Origin: RGIG1681 sp045596905
GTDB lineage: Bacteria; Bacillota; Clostridia; Christensenellales; UBA1242
DNA length: 48,300 nt
Assembly: GCA_045596905.1 (NCBI GenBank)
Contig: JAZODG010000027.1
Location: 1-48,300 of the forward strand
Direction of reading: 5' to 3'
Position numbers and translations under genes: made by a program. This document shows positions 25,193 through 33,765 of the stretch, piece by piece. Numbering within the stretch: the first letter of the stretch is position 1; the number at the start of each line of letters is the position of its first letter. A model generated the notes under the pieces. The model saw only the letters and a list, made by a program, of their open reading frames with translations. It had not been told where the DNA came from and searched no databases.

Positions 25193-26836
25193 GTGGATAA
25201 AGTTATTACAGGCGCAATGCTACGCAAAATGGTAATTTCAGGCGCAAATTACCTTGAAGAAAATAAAGAATATGTTAACTCCCTTAACGTATTCCCAGTT
25301 CCAGACGGTGACACAGGAACTAACATGTCGCTCACAATGAAGTCATCTGTTAAAGAACTTAATATGTGTGCAAACAATGATATGGAAACAGTTTGTGACG
25401 CTATCTCAAAAGGTGCTCTCAAAGGCGCAAGAGGAAACTCTGGTGTTATTTTGTCACAAATTTTTAAAGGTTTTGTTACATATTTTACTAATATGAAAGA
25501 AATCAAAACTATTGATTTCGCAAACGCCTTAATCGAAGGTGCAAACGTTGCATATAAGGCAGTTACAAAACCAAAAGAAGGTACAATCTTAACAGTTATT
25601 CGTGCAATGGCTGACTCTTCAATCAAGATTGCTAAAAAGGAAAGTGAATTTGAACCATTCTTAAAGCAAGTTATTGATATCGGTGAAGAAGCTCTTGCAA
25701 TGACTCCAGAACTTTTGCCAGTTCTCAAAAAAGCTGGTGTTGTTGACGCCGGTGGTAGAGGTTTGCTTATCATCTTTAATGGTTTCCTTAAAATCGTTTC
25801 TGGTGACGAAAGCGTTCTTAAACTTCAATCTGATTCAGACAAGGTAGGCGGCGAAATCAGAATGACTGATAGTGAACTTGTTGACTATAACAGTCTTGCT
25901 GATATTGAATTTGCATACTGCACAGAATTCTTCATCATCAACATCAACAAAAAGACAACCGTTGCTGATATTGACAAGCTTCGTGAAACTCTCATGACTC
26001 TTGGTGACTCAGTTATCTGTATTGGTGACCTTAACCTTATCAAGGTTCACGTTCACACAAACCAACCAGGACTTGCTCTTACTCATGCACTTAAACTTGG
26101 TGAACTCAACGGCGTTAAAATTGAAAACATGCTTGAACAATTCAGAGCTCTTAAAGTTAAGAGCGAACCTGAAACTCTCAAGAAAATCGGTGTTGTTTCA
26201 GTTTGTGCTGGTGAAGGTCTTGCAACACTCTTTAAAGACCTTAACGTTGACTATGTAATTGAAGGTGGTCAAACAATGAACCCTTCAGCTGAAGACATTG
26301 CTGCTGCTTGTGACAAGGTTTATGCTGAAAATGTATTTGTTCTTCCAAATAACAAAAACATTATCTTGGCTGCAGAACTTGCAAACGACCTTTCAAAGCG
26401 TAACATCTTCGTTCTTCCAACAACATCAATCCCTCAAGGTATTTCTGCTGCAATTGCAATCAACCCAGAACTTTCAGTTGATGAAAACAAAGCTAACATT
26501 GAAGAAACAATCAAAGGTGTTATTTCTGGTTCTGTTACATATGCAGTTAAGTCAACATCAATTGACGGCTTCAAACTTAAAGAAGGCGATATCATGGGTC
26601 TTGGCGAAAAGAAGATTGTTGCTAAAGGTAATGACATAAACAAAGTTACTGAAGACACAATTGAAAAACTCATGACTGATGAAGTTTCAACAATTTCGCT
26701 CTTCTATGGAAAAGACGTTGATCCAAAAGATGCTGGAAGACTTATCGATACACTCAAAGATAAATATCCAGACCTTGAAATTGATTGTCACGATGGTACA
26801 CAACCATTATATTATTACTTAATTTCACTTGAATAA
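25193..26836 (+). CDS. fakA: DAK2/DhaL domain protein, fatty acid kinase FakA-like (YloV)
   Basis: FakA phosphorylates exogenous fatty acids bound to a FakB (DegV) partner. The start is GTG at 25193, set by an AGGAG site 8 nt upstream. The N-terminal DhaL-type kinase domain has the nucleotide- and Mg-binding motif NVFPVPDGDTGTNMSLTM, GARGNSGVILSQI and DAGGRGLL. A middle domain (VHVHTNQPG) and a C-terminal DegV-like or FakA-type domain (QTMNPSAEDI, LPNNKNIIL) follow. Length 547 aa is typical. No fakB is in the window. The gene order Asp23-fakA-recG is conserved in Bacillota. Confidence 0.92.
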   Translation: MDKVITGAMLRKMVISGANYLEENKEYVNSLNVFPVPDGDTGTNMSLTMKSSVKELNMCANNDMETVCDAISKGALKGARGNSGVILSQIFKGFVTYFTNMKEIKTIDFANALIEGANVAYKAVTKPKEGTILTVIRAMADSSIKIAKKESEFEPFLKQVIDIGEEALAMTPELLPVLKKAGVVDAGGRGLLIIFNGFLKIVSGDESVLKLQSDSDKVGGEIRMTDSELVDYNSLADIEFAYCTEFFIININKKTTVADIDKLRETLMTLGDSVICIGDLNLIKVHVHTNQPGLALTHALKLGELNGVKIENMLEQFRALKVKSEPETLKKIGVVSVCAGEGLATLFKDLNVDYVIEGGQTMNPSAEDIAAACDKVYAENVFVLPNNKNIILAAELANDLSKRNIFVLPTTSIPQGISAAIAINPELSVDENKANIEETIKGVISGSVTYAVKSTSIDGFKLKEGDIMGLGEKKIVAKGNDINKVTEDTIEKLMTDEVSTISLFYGKDVDPKDAGRLIDTLKDKYPDLEIDCHDGTQPLYYYLISLE

Positions 26837-26840
26837 TCTT

Positions 26841-26868
26841 AAGAAATGGCGAAAGCCATTTCTTTTTT
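26841..26868 (+). terminator. Terminator of the fakA-like gene
   Basis: AAGAAATGGC-GAAA-GCCATTTCTT followed by T. The GAAA tetraloop makes it very stable. Confidence 0.92.
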
Positions 26869-26869
26869 G

Positions 26870-26899
26870 TTGTAAAAAACTCAGGGTATTTGATATAAT
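26870..26899 (+). promoter_or_regulatory. Promoter of recG (probably leaderless transcript)
   Basis: TTGTAA (26870-26875), 18-bp spacer, TATAAT (26894-26899). The recG ATG begins at 26906, 6 nt after the -10 box, with no ribosome site between. Confidence 0.7.
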
Positions 26900-26905
26900 T
26901 TTTAT

Positions 26906-28918
26906 ATGGAACTAACGTCACTAAAAGGCATTGGAGAATCAAGAAAGAAGTCATTTGAAGAAAATGGCATTTTTTCTTGTGAAGACTTAATCAATTATTT
27001 TCCTTATAAATACTATGATTTCTCAAAAACTGAACCTTTTGCAGATGACGGCAACATAAGACTTATTAAAGCCACAGCCATTGAATCGCCAAAAGTTATA
27101 AGGGCAAAAGTAATCAGCTTTGTAACATGTAAAATGAATGATGAAGTGGGGCACACATTCACAGCAACATGGTTCAATCAAACATATGTTTCACAAGCCA
27201 TTTATCTTGGGCAAGAACTATATTTATATGGAAAAAACAGCCCAAGCAAAAAGAATAATTTTGTTGTTTCAATGTTCAAACCTGCAAGCAAAATTGACCA
27301 AAATAAACTGCTTCCAATCTATTCAAGCATTGACAAAATCGGTCAATCTACATTGAATGATTCAATAAACCAATCTCTTGAAATGCTTAATATTTCGTCA
27401 TTTATACCAAATGACTTGTTATATAGATATAACCTTTATGACTTAAAGACTGCATATCACATAATTCATAATCCAAAGACACTTTCTGAAGCTAATCTTG
27501 CAAGGGAAAGAATCTCTATTGAACAATTGATTCCAATTATTGCAGGAAATGAATATTATAAGCAAAAACAAAAAGAAATTAGGGTTAATTGTTATAAAAA
27601 TATAACACAATTAATGTTTGAATATGAAAAAATATTGCCTTTTTCACTCACAACCGACCAAAGAAAGGCTATTTTTGATATAGAAAATGACTTTTTAAGC
27701 AGATTTTCAATGAATAGACTTTTGCAAGGTGATGTTGGCTCAGGAAAGACAGTTGTTTCAATGTTTGGCTCATTTGTTTCGGCAAAAAACGGTCTTCAAT
27801 CAGTAATTGTTACACCAACTGAAATCTTGGCAAGACAACACTATGACACAGCCATGAAACTATTTTCTTCGGCTGGAATCAATATTAGATTGTTAACCAG
27901 TTCCGTTAAAGGAATCGAAAGAAAAATTATATTAAATGAAATCAAAGCTGGCACGGTGCAAATTGTTATAGGCACGCATTCGCTTTTGTCTGAAGAAGTT
28001 GAATTTCAAAATTTGTCATATTGTGTTATTGATGAACAGCACAAGTTTGGTGTTGAACAAAGGGCAATTATTAAAGAAAAGGGCAAAAGCGTTGATATTT
28101 TGGTTATGAGTGCAACTCCAATTCCAAGGTCATTGTCACTTGTTTTGTATGGCTCACTTGAAATTACAACGCTATTAAATCGCCCAAAACAAGCCAATAT
28201 AACAACAAATATTGTTATAAAATCAAAACAAAACGATATGTGGAACTATATCAGGTCAAAAATTGCTTTAGGTTCAAAAGTATATGTCGTTTGCTCTCAA
28301 ATTGATGAAGAAAACGAAAGTGATTCCGTCATCAAATATTCAGCAAAAAACACTTACGACTATTTGCGTTCAATATTCAATAAAGAAGATATCGGCTTGA
28401 TTCATGGAAAGCTCAAAAAAGAAACTCAGAAATCAATAATTGAAAAGTTCAGAACCGGAGATATAAAAATTTTGGTTTCAACAACCATTGTTGAAGTTGG
28501 AGTTGATATTCCAAATAGCGACATTATGGTTATTGCCACACCTGAAAGATTTGGTCTAGCCACACTTCATCAGTTAAGGGGAAGAATCGGTCGAACTGGT
28601 GAAGAAGCTCATTGTTTCTGTTTGGCTGACAACTTAAGCCAGATTTCGTTTGAAAGAATAGACTATTTCAGAAAGCATAACAATGGCTTTGATATTGCAG
28701 AGTTTGACTTAAAGACACGTGGAGCAGGAAGCATGTTCGGAACAAATCAACATGGCAAGGACTCTTCTTTGATTTCAAACTTCTCAGTTCGTTCATATTC
28801 TCTTGCAAAAGAAATTTTGGAGCAAATCAAACCAAACATAAACTTATATTCGAAAATATTGGCTTTTAATGAAAAAAACAACCAATCAAAAACCCAGTCA
28901 AAAATTGCATTTAACTAA
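26906..28918 (+). CDS. recG: ATP-dependent DNA helicase RecG
   Basis: Branch-migration helicase that reverses stalled forks. The N-terminal part opens LTSLKGIGESRKKSF (helix-hairpin-helix-like) and holds the wedge OB domain. The helicase core has TTDQRKAIFDI, Walker A GDVGSGKTVV, Walker B DEQHKFG, SATPIPRSLSL, STTIVEVGVDIPN and QLRGRIGRTG, all typical of RecG. Length 670 aa. The start has no Shine-Dalgarno site and lies directly at the expected transcription start. Conserved position after fakA/yloV. Confidence 0.96.
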   Translation: MELTSLKGIGESRKKSFEENGIFSCEDLINYFPYKYYDFSKTEPFADDGNIRLIKATAIESPKVIRAKVISFVTCKMNDEVGHTFTATWFNQTYVSQAIYLGQELYLYGKNSPSKKNNFVVSMFKPASKIDQNKLLPIYSSIDKIGQSTLNDSINQSLEMLNISSFIPNDLLYRYNLYDLKTAYHIIHNPKTLSEANLARERISIEQLIPIIAGNEYYKQKQKEIRVNCYKNITQLMFEYEKILPFSLTTDQRKAIFDIENDFLSRFSMNRLLQGDVGSGKTVVSMFGSFVSAKNGLQSVIVTPTEILARQHYDTAMKLFSSAGINIRLLTSSVKGIERKIILNEIKAGTVQIVIGTHSLLSEEVEFQNLSYCVIDEQHKFGVEQRAIIKEKGKSVDILVMSATPIPRSLSLVLYGSLEITTLLNRPKQANITTNIVIKSKQNDMWNYIRSKIALGSKVYVVCSQIDEENESDSVIKYSAKNTYDYLRSIFNKEDIGLIHGKLKKETQKSIIEKFRTGDIKILVSTTIVEVGVDIPNSDIMVIATPERFGLATLHQLRGRIGRTGEEAHCFCLADNLSQISFERIDYFRKHNNGFDIAEFDLKTRGAGSMFGTNQHGKDSSLISNFSVRSYSLAKEILEQIKPNINLYSKILAFNEKNNQSKTQSKIAFN

Positions 28919-28954
28919 TAAATAAAAAAAAGTTGAAATTTTTTATAAAAACAC

Positions 28955-28983
28955 TTGCATTTTGAAATAATATTTGGTATATT
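28955..28983 (+). promoter_or_regulatory. Promoter of the tRNA cluster
   Basis: TTGCAT (28955-28960), 17-bp spacer, TATATT (28978-28983) with a TGG extension, about 20 nt before the first tRNA. Confidence 0.75.
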
Positions 28984-29004
28984 ACTATTGTTCGTTAAGA
29001 GCAC

Positions 29005-29080
29005 GGGGGTTTAGCTCAGCTGGGAGAGCATCTGCCTTACAAGCAGGCGGTCATAGGTTCGAGCCCTATAGTCCCCACCA
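29005..29080 (+). tRNA. tRNA-Val (anticodon TAC)
   Basis: 76 nt with encoded CCA. Acceptor GGGGGTT pairs with AGTCCCC; D-arm GCTC...GAGC; anticodon stem TCTGC/GCAGG around loop CTTACAA; T-arm ATAGG-TTCGAGC-CCTAT. Reads GUN valine codons. Confidence 0.97.
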
Positions 29081-29083
29081 GTT

Positions 29084-29121
29084 ATACTCGCTACTTCACA
29101 TCGTAGTGGGGTAGTGAGTAT
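29084..29121 (+). other. Hairpin in the spacer between tRNA-Val and tRNA-Gly
   Basis: ATACTCGCTAC pairs with GTAGTGAGTAT (one G-U) around a 16-nt loop that can form its own small stem. Possibly a processing or antitermination element, or a remnant of a terminator. Confidence 0.5.
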
Positions 29122-29130
29122 TTTATTTAT

Positions 29131-29205
29131 GCGGGAATGGCTCAGTGGTAGAGCGCTGCCTTGCCAAGGCAGATGCCGCGAGTTCGAATCTCGTTTCCCG
29201 CTCCA
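29131..29205 (+). tRNA. tRNA-Gly (anticodon GCC)
   Basis: 75 nt with encoded CCA. Acceptor GCGGGAA/TTCCCGC, discriminator T, anticodon loop containing GCC (CTTGCCAAG), T-arm GAGTTCGAATCTC. Confidence 0.97.
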
Positions 29206-29248
29206 TATTAAAAAAGGGCGGCAAGTGAACAACTTGTCGTTTATAATA

Positions 29249-29273
29249 GAAATTTATATCAGGTATAAATTTC
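29249..29273 (+). other. Perfect 10-bp hairpin between tRNA-Gly and tRNA-Cys
   Basis: GAAATTTATA-TCAGG-TATAAATTTC. Another weaker stem (GGCAAGT/ACTTGTC) lies just upstream. No T-run follows, so it is not a normal terminator. Confidence 0.5.
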
Positions 29274-29281
29274 ATTTATAT

Positions 29282-29355
29282 GGCGACATAGCCAAGCGGT
29301 AAGGCACGGGTCTGCAACACCCTCATCATCAGTTCGATTCTGATTGTCGCCTCCA
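29282..29355 (+). tRNA. tRNA-Cys (anticodon GCA)
   Basis: 74 nt with encoded CCA. Acceptor GGCGACA/TGTCGCC, discriminator T, anticodon loop TCTGCAACA with GCA, T-arm ATCAGTTCGATTCTGAT. Confidence 0.96.
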
Positions 29356-29357
29356 AC

Positions 29358-29446
29358 GCTGATGTGGCGAAATAGGCAGACGCAAGGGACTTAAAATCCC
29401 TCGGGGCTAACACTCCGTGCCGGTTCAAGTCCGGCCATCAGCACCA
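29358..29446 (+). tRNA. tRNA-Leu (anticodon TAA)
   Basis: 89 nt with encoded CCA and a long variable arm (class II). Acceptor GCTGATG/CATCAGC, discriminator A, anticodon stem GGGAC...TCCC around TTAAAA with anticodon TAA, T-arm GCCGGTTCAAGTCCGGC. Only 2 nt separate it from tRNA-Cys. Confidence 0.97.
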
Positions 29447-29447
29447 A

Positions 29448-29477
29448 AAAACTAAATCGAAAGATTTAGTTTTTTTA
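29448..29477 (+). terminator. Terminator of the tRNA cluster
   Basis: AACTAAATC-GAAA-GATTTAGTT with a T-run. Confidence 0.92.
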
Positions 29478-29506
29478 TTTGAAAAAATTTAATACGGAGA
29501 CCCTTT

Positions 29507-29992
29507 ATGAAAAATTTTATTGTTAGAAAAGCCGATAAAAACGACATCGACATCATTTTTGAGCTTATTAATGGGCTTGCAAAATATGAGAAAAGACCAT
29601 GGGATATGACGGGAACGAAAGAAGATCTTTTATATTGGCTTTTTGATAAAAATATTGCAACAACTTTTCTTGCTGAAGAAAACGGAAAAACCATTGGTTA
29701 TGCCATCTATTATCCTATCTTTGGCTCTTTTTCAGCTAAAAGCAAAGCACACCTTGAAGACATGTTTTTGCTTCCAGAATATCGTGGCAAAGGACTTGGA
29801 AAAACCTTTTTAAAAGAAATTGTATCTAATGTTTTATCTGACGGATATTATGCTATGGAATGGAGTGCATTAGATTGGAATGAATCAGCAATAGGATTTT
29901 ATAAAAAGATTGGTGCAGAGCAAGAGTCTGGCAGGGTATACTTTGATTTTTCAAATGAAAATATGCAAAAGTTTATAAATAACAACAAATAA
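29507..29992 (+). CDS. GNAT family N-acetyltransferase (diamine acetyltransferase-like)
   Basis: Transfers acetyl from acetyl-CoA. The 161-aa protein spans one GNAT domain: FIVRKADKNDIDIIFELI opens it, the strand HLEDMFLLPEYRGKGLGKTF carries the R/Q-x-x-G-x-G/A acetyl-CoA loop (RGKGLG), and EWSALDWNESAIGFYKKIGAE ends the fold. The LEDMFLLPEYRGKGLG form and the LDWN-x-x-A-I-x-FY motif resemble spermidine/spermine or thialysine acetyltransferases, so a polyamine or other amine substrate is inferred but not shown. CGGAGA ribosome site upstream. First gene after the tRNA cluster. Confidence 0.88.
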   Translation: MKNFIVRKADKNDIDIIFELINGLAKYEKRPWDMTGTKEDLLYWLFDKNIATTFLAEENGKTIGYAIYYPIFGSFSAKSKAHLEDMFLLPEYRGKGLGKTFLKEIVSNVLSDGYYAMEWSALDWNESAIGFYKKIGAEQESGRVYFDFSNENMQKFINNNK

Positions 29993-30009
29993 TTTATTTG
30001 CAAAACTCC

Positions 30010-30038
30010 TTGCTGTTTTGATATATTTTATGTACTAA
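30010..30038 (+). promoter_or_regulatory. Promoter of the 228-aa unknown gene
   Basis: TTGCTG (30010-30015), 17-bp spacer, TACTAA (30033-30038) with TG directly before it. The -10 box is weak. Confidence 0.4.
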
Positions 30039-30057
30039 GAGTTTAAATTGGAGTATT

Positions 30058-30744
30058 ATGGCTGAAATAGAGAACTTGGTCGTTGAAAAATCTGCCAAAC
30101 CCACTGAAATTATGTTGGGTTATTTTTTGCAAAAAAAAGTTTACACTGACAAAGTGCTCCAAATCGGTGACGGTCATGGAAAATTTCCAGATATTAGAAC
30201 TGAAGACTTGAGTCTTGGAATCGAAGCTGTGCAGGCAGAATATGCTGAAGATTTTGCATCAAAGATAATACTGAAAAAATATATTGCATTCAAGGGTAAT
30301 GCCAAGAAAATTAAAAACTACATAAGAACAAAAATGGGGGCATTTGAAACCCTTTTGTTTGTAAATAAAAACAAAGTCGAAGCTTGGTCAATCAAGCTTG
30401 TTGACTATTCAAGATACTTTTCAAAATATATTTTTGACAAGGCAATTGCAAAGAAACTTGAAAAGCTTAACGACGGTAACTATGATTCAATTAATGGTGA
30501 GATAAACCTTGCAATTATCAGTGTTTACAGCGAAAAGTCTGACAAAATCATCAATGAAATTCAAGAAAAATATCAGTCAGTCAAAGACAGTTATAGACTA
30601 ACTTTTAAAAAGATTTTTGTGCTATTTACTGATAGATTATTTGAAATTGACGGCAACAAAATCACAAGATATGATATATCTGACGAAGAACTTGAAAATC
30701 TTCAAGGAGACTTTGACAAAATTATTAAGCAAAAAAACAAATAA
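30058..30744 (+). CDS. Protein of unknown function (228 aa), possible nuclease-like fold
   Basis: No family recognised. Soluble, lysine-rich, with no signal peptide. Residues 37-61 (GDGHGKFPDIRTEDLSLGIE and following) place a PD pair (44-45) about 11 residues before a strand with E56 and Q59. This spacing recalls PD-(D/E)xK nucleases, but the final lysine of that motif is not in register, so the idea is weak. The middle (KYIAFKGNAKKIKNYIRTK) is very basic, and the C-terminal half is mixed alpha/beta (KKIFVLFTDRLFEIDG). TTGGAG site 6 nt before the ATG. Confidence 0.8.
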   Translation: MAEIENLVVEKSAKPTEIMLGYFLQKKVYTDKVLQIGDGHGKFPDIRTEDLSLGIEAVQAEYAEDFASKIILKKYIAFKGNAKKIKNYIRTKMGAFETLLFVNKNKVEAWSIKLVDYSRYFSKYIFDKAIAKKLEKLNDGNYDSINGEINLAIISVYSEKSDKIINEIQEKYQSVKDSYRLTFKKIFVLFTDRLFEIDGNKITRYDISDEELENLQGDFDKIIKQKNK

Positions 30745-30752
30745 AATCAATA

Positions 30753-30781
30753 TTGACAAACTTTCATAACTTAAGTAAAAT
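30753..30781 (+). promoter_or_regulatory. Promoter of the 103-aa unknown gene
   Basis: Perfect TTGACA (30753-30758), 17-bp spacer, TAAAAT (30776-30781). Confidence 0.78.
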
Positions 30782-30805
30782 TGTGTCACGCTATGGGGGA
30801 ATATT

Positions 30806-31117
30806 ATGGAAAGCGAAGTTGTTTATTATTTATACACTTTTGAAGTTAAGGTTGGAAATAAATATAAAAAATTCTATTTTGAAAACAAACTAAACGCAGA
30901 GCAAGCAAGGTTTATTTGTTATAAAAATTTCGACTATGAAAGAATCACAACCAGAAATTACAAAGTTCCGGTTAGTCATGTTGAAAAAGTTATGCTTCGT
31001 GAAGAGCAACTCAAAAACACTCCTTACTTTTCAAGTTATGAAGATTTTGAAAAGGTTTGGTGTGGTAAAGGCGAACCTGATACAATCGAAAACGAATCAC
31101 AAAAAGGGCAGGAATAA
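30806..31117 (+). CDS. Small protein of unknown function (103 aa)
   Basis: No family recognised. The first 35 residues form strands rich in aromatics (YYLYTFEVKVGNKYKKFYFE), followed by a helix (LNAEQARFICYKNFDYERI). The C-terminal part is charged and ends with an acidic, Gln-rich tail (ESQKGQE). The ribosome site is GGGGGA. It has its own promoter and terminator, so it is a monocistronic unit. The terminator stem overlaps the stop codon. Confidence 0.75.
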   Translation: MESEVVYYLYTFEVKVGNKYKKFYFENKLNAEQARFICYKNFDYERITTRNYKVPVSHVEKVMLREEQLKNTPYFSSYEDFEKVWCGKGEPDTIENESQKGQE

Positions 31118-31130
31118 CCTGTCTTTTTTT
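31101..31130 (+). terminator. Terminator of the 103-aa gene
   Basis: GGGCAGG and CCTGTC pair (one G-U) around the stop codon region, followed by T7. Confidence 0.75.
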
Positions 31131-31179
31131 ATGCATAAAATCTGAAAATTTCAGCAATTAGCAAAATTTTAAAAGAGTA

Positions 31180-31208
31180 TTGAAAATGAGCATATTCTAT
31201 GTTATAAT
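31180..31208 (+). promoter_or_regulatory. Promoter of the 31.2-35.0 kb operon of unknown genes
   Basis: TTGAAA (31180-31185), 17-bp spacer, TATAAT (31203-31208). Confidence 0.8.
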
Positions 31209-31242
31209 ATTAGAGCATTAAACTATTTTTAAAGGAGAAAAA

Positions 31243-31656
31243 ATGGCTAACACTATGTGTCCACAAGACTATGTTAATTTAACTAGGGAATTTTTGACTT
31301 GTACTTTCAGGTCATTATTACCATTTACAGCTGATACTGTAACAAAATATTGTATTAAAAAAACACCTGAACTTGATCCAGGAGATGAAAAAATCATTAA
31401 ACATATTGTTACTGAAACACTTGAAATGTATCATGGAAAAAAACTTATTAGACAGGTGAGAAACACTTATCACAAAAGGGGACTTTTTGCAGAAATCGAA
31501 ATTTATAATGCAGAAGGTTACGTTTTAGATGACCCAAAACCAATGGCACCTTTAACAAAAGAAATGGTCGATAAACTAAACACTATTGAATCAAGAAGTC
31601 ACTTTGATAGAGATCCATTCTGTTCAATGGACGAATCTGTTAGCGAAAAGGAATAA
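31243..31656 (+). CDS. Protein of unknown function (137 aa), first gene of a five-gene operon
   Basis: No family recognised. Soluble; cysteines at residues 6, 20 and 37 near the N-terminus (MCPQDY, FLTCTF, KYCIKK) and one near the C-terminus. The central part is alpha/beta with KIIKHIVTETLEMYHGKKLI and an aromatic strand FAEIEIYNAEGYVLDDPKP. The C-terminus is acidic (ESVSEKE). A perfect AAAGGAG site lies 7 nt upstream. It precedes the 246-aa gene by 18 nt and shares its promoter. Confidence 0.78.
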   Translation: MANTMCPQDYVNLTREFLTCTFRSLLPFTADTVTKYCIKKTPELDPGDEKIIKHIVTETLEMYHGKKLIRQVRNTYHKRGLFAEIEIYNAEGYVLDDPKPMAPLTKEMVDKLNTIESRSHFDRDPFCSMDESVSEKE

Positions 31657-31674
31657 TAAAAATAGGAGAAAACT

Positions 31675-32415
31675 ATGAAAATATTTTCTATGTTTAAAAA
31701 GAAGAAAAAAGATGATTTACCACTCATCGCAAGAGTTAACCTTGCTGAGATGATGAAGCAAAGAGAAGAAGAACTTAAAAACAATCCACCAGAAGTTTCA
31801 ATTTTGGCTTCTGCTGATTTCACTGAAAGAATGCGTGAAAAAATCCGTTTGTTTTATGTTTCATTATCAAGATTCACCAGATATGGTGGCGGCAAAAGAA
31901 TCGGACAAACATTTGGAACAAGCTGCACATTAAAAGCACCAAAAGGCATGGACACAAAACAAGCTTGCAAGGTTGTATCATTTCTTTCAGAACTTGTTGA
32001 AAAAGATGGAAGTGTTGCTGAAGCAAGTGAAACAAGCGTTCAAATTGTTGGTGCATATTTAAGGCACCTTGGATTTGATAAAGTTGAAAAAGACGCTGTT
32101 GATTATTCACACCGTCACGCCGTTTCATATGACACAAAAAGAGCAATTGACTTTGAAGAGTCAAAGGTTTTGCCTTATCCAGTTCTTGGAACAACCGATC
32201 TTTTCACTGTTAACGGAGACATCAAACTCTTTGAACAATCAAGCCTTATGGATAGATATTTTGATTGGTTCACGCCAGGCGTAACAGAAAAAGAAGTTAG
32301 AGAAATCTATGACAGCATTGGCTTTGAACTTGACAAATCTGTTTCTATTGAAGATATTTGCAGATGGGGCAAATCAAAAGCAACTGCACCAGACAACGCA
32401 ACTGAAAAACAATAA
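31675..32415 (+). CDS. Protein of unknown function (246 aa)
   Basis: No family recognised. The N-terminus is short, hydrophobic-basic (MKIFSMFKKKKKDD) and could touch the membrane. The rest is soluble with helices and several His/Arg-rich stretches (DYSHRHAVSYDTKRAIDFEE). A basic glycine-rich segment (RYGGGKRIGQTFGTS, about residues 69-83) could bind nucleic acid or phosphate, but this is inference. The C-terminal tail NATEKQ resembles those of the next gene and of the 213-aa gene. AGGAG site upstream; 12 nt separate it from the next gene. Confidence 0.78.
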   Translation: MKIFSMFKKKKKDDLPLIARVNLAEMMKQREEELKNNPPEVSILASADFTERMREKIRLFYVSLSRFTRYGGGKRIGQTFGTSCTLKAPKGMDTKQACKVVSFLSELVEKDGSVAEASETSVQIVGAYLRHLGFDKVEKDAVDYSHRHAVSYDTKRAIDFEESKVLPYPVLGTTDLFTVNGDIKLFEQSSLMDRYFDWFTPGVTEKEVREIYDSIGFELDKSVSIEDICRWGKSKATAPDNATEKQ

Positions 32416-32427
32416 TGGAGAAAATAT

Positions 32428-33732
32428 ATGAAACTAAGCGACGAAACTAAAAAAGCGATTTCAAAAACAATAGGCATTCCATTTGATGAACTTATCAAAA
32501 TGGACGATGAAGAAGTTATTGCACACATCGAAAAGAAAACTGGAAAAAAGGTTGTATTTTCAAAAAATCCACCACCAGTTTCAATGATGGGTTCAGGCGA
32601 TGATTCGGTTCTTATCGACCAAGGAAAAATCAGAACAATGGACGACGTAGATAAACAAATTGAAAAAATACTTAAAGGGAAAACTAAAATGGATAAATAT
32701 GAAAAAAGAGTTGCTAAACTTGAAAAGAGCAACAAAAAATTTAATGAAAAGCTCAGAAGAGAACGTGAAAAAAGAATTGCAAAATTTATGAAGTTTGCTA
32801 AGGTTCCAGCAGGTGCAACTCAAGAACAAATTGACGCATGTTATTTATGGGCAATTCAACAAATGAATCAAAATCAATTCCACAAAATTGCTCTTACTGA
32901 TGAACAACGCAAAAACCCTGAATTTTTGCTTTCTATGTATGCATCAAATCCACTTACTGCAAGATTCTATAAGCCAAGTTCAGATAACAAAGACCTTCAA
33001 AATAACGTTAACTTTATGTTTGAATTTGTAAAGAGAGTTATGGACGTAGAAATGCAACATCATTCTGATGACCTTGTATTTTGGCAAAAAAGTGAACTTG
33101 TTTCAGCACTTTCACCTTATGAAACTGCTATCCAACATTCACAATTGTTTGACCTTCTCATTAAACAATATCCAGAAGTAAACATGATTGAAGTTATTGA
33201 TGACTGCTTTAGCAGAAAGCGTATTTGGGGCAAGTGGACTAGAGATGCACTCAATGAAACTGAGAGAGAATTTGAATCAGTTTTAAAAGGACTCTCAAAA
33301 GAATCTCTTATTTCACACACTCAAAGATTTGGCAAAAAAGTACTCTCTAAACTTCCAACCGAAATTGATTTTTGGCCAGAACTTGCAGCTGTTGGCGTTA
33401 AAAAAGATGGATTTGATTCTCTTGGATATTTGCCAATCAAATATGTTTTAGACAACAAGAACCTGATTCTCCAAGCATATGAAAAAGACGGAGCAAAAGA
33501 ACTTGCATCATACTTAACACGTACACTTTCTCCACACAGAACACATTATTACATGTGCCATGGTGAACCACATGACTATTCAACCTATGAAGAAGAATAT
33601 GCTGTTGTTCAAGCAGCACTTATGAGCGACCCAGAATTCATTGCAATTTTAGAAAAGGAAGAAGCAAAAAAGAAAGCTTCTTCAGGTCTCTCAAAAACAG
33701 TTGAACCTGAAAACGCAGTAGAAAAACAATAA
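32428..33732 (+). CDS. Protein of unknown function (434 aa) with a basic coiled coil
   Basis: No family recognised. The first 45 residues look like a small helical domain (AISKTIGIPFDELIKMDDEE). Residues 80-120 are a strongly basic coiled coil (lysine, arginine and glutamate repeats). The rest is a large helical domain rich in aromatics and His (VMDVEMQHHSDDLVFWQKSE; SPHRTHYYMCHGEPHDYSTY). The His-rich part could bind metal, but no known signature is seen. The C-terminal tail ends NAVEKQ, like the previous gene. TGGAG site 8 nt upstream. Third gene of the operon. Confidence 0.78.
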   Translation: MKLSDETKKAISKTIGIPFDELIKMDDEEVIAHIEKKTGKKVVFSKNPPPVSMMGSGDDSVLIDQGKIRTMDDVDKQIEKILKGKTKMDKYEKRVAKLEKSNKKFNEKLRREREKRIAKFMKFAKVPAGATQEQIDACYLWAIQQMNQNQFHKIALTDEQRKNPEFLLSMYASNPLTARFYKPSSDNKDLQNNVNFMFEFVKRVMDVEMQHHSDDLVFWQKSELVSALSPYETAIQHSQLFDLLIKQYPEVNMIEVIDDCFSRKRIWGKWTRDALNETEREFESVLKGLSKESLISHTQRFGKKVLSKLPTEIDFWPELAAVGVKKDGFDSLGYLPIKYVLDNKNLILQAYEKDGAKELASYLTRTLSPHRTHYYMCHGEPHDYSTYEEEYAVVQAALMSDPEFIAILEKEEAKKKASSGLSKTVEPENAVEKQ

Positions 33733-33765
33733 TCATTCTAAAACATTATAAAGGGGGGATTGATT

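Noticed and set aside
29011..29232. Minus-strand 73-codon open frame
   Set aside because: It lies across tRNA-Val and tRNA-Gly and has no ribosome site; it is a by-product of the tRNA sequences.
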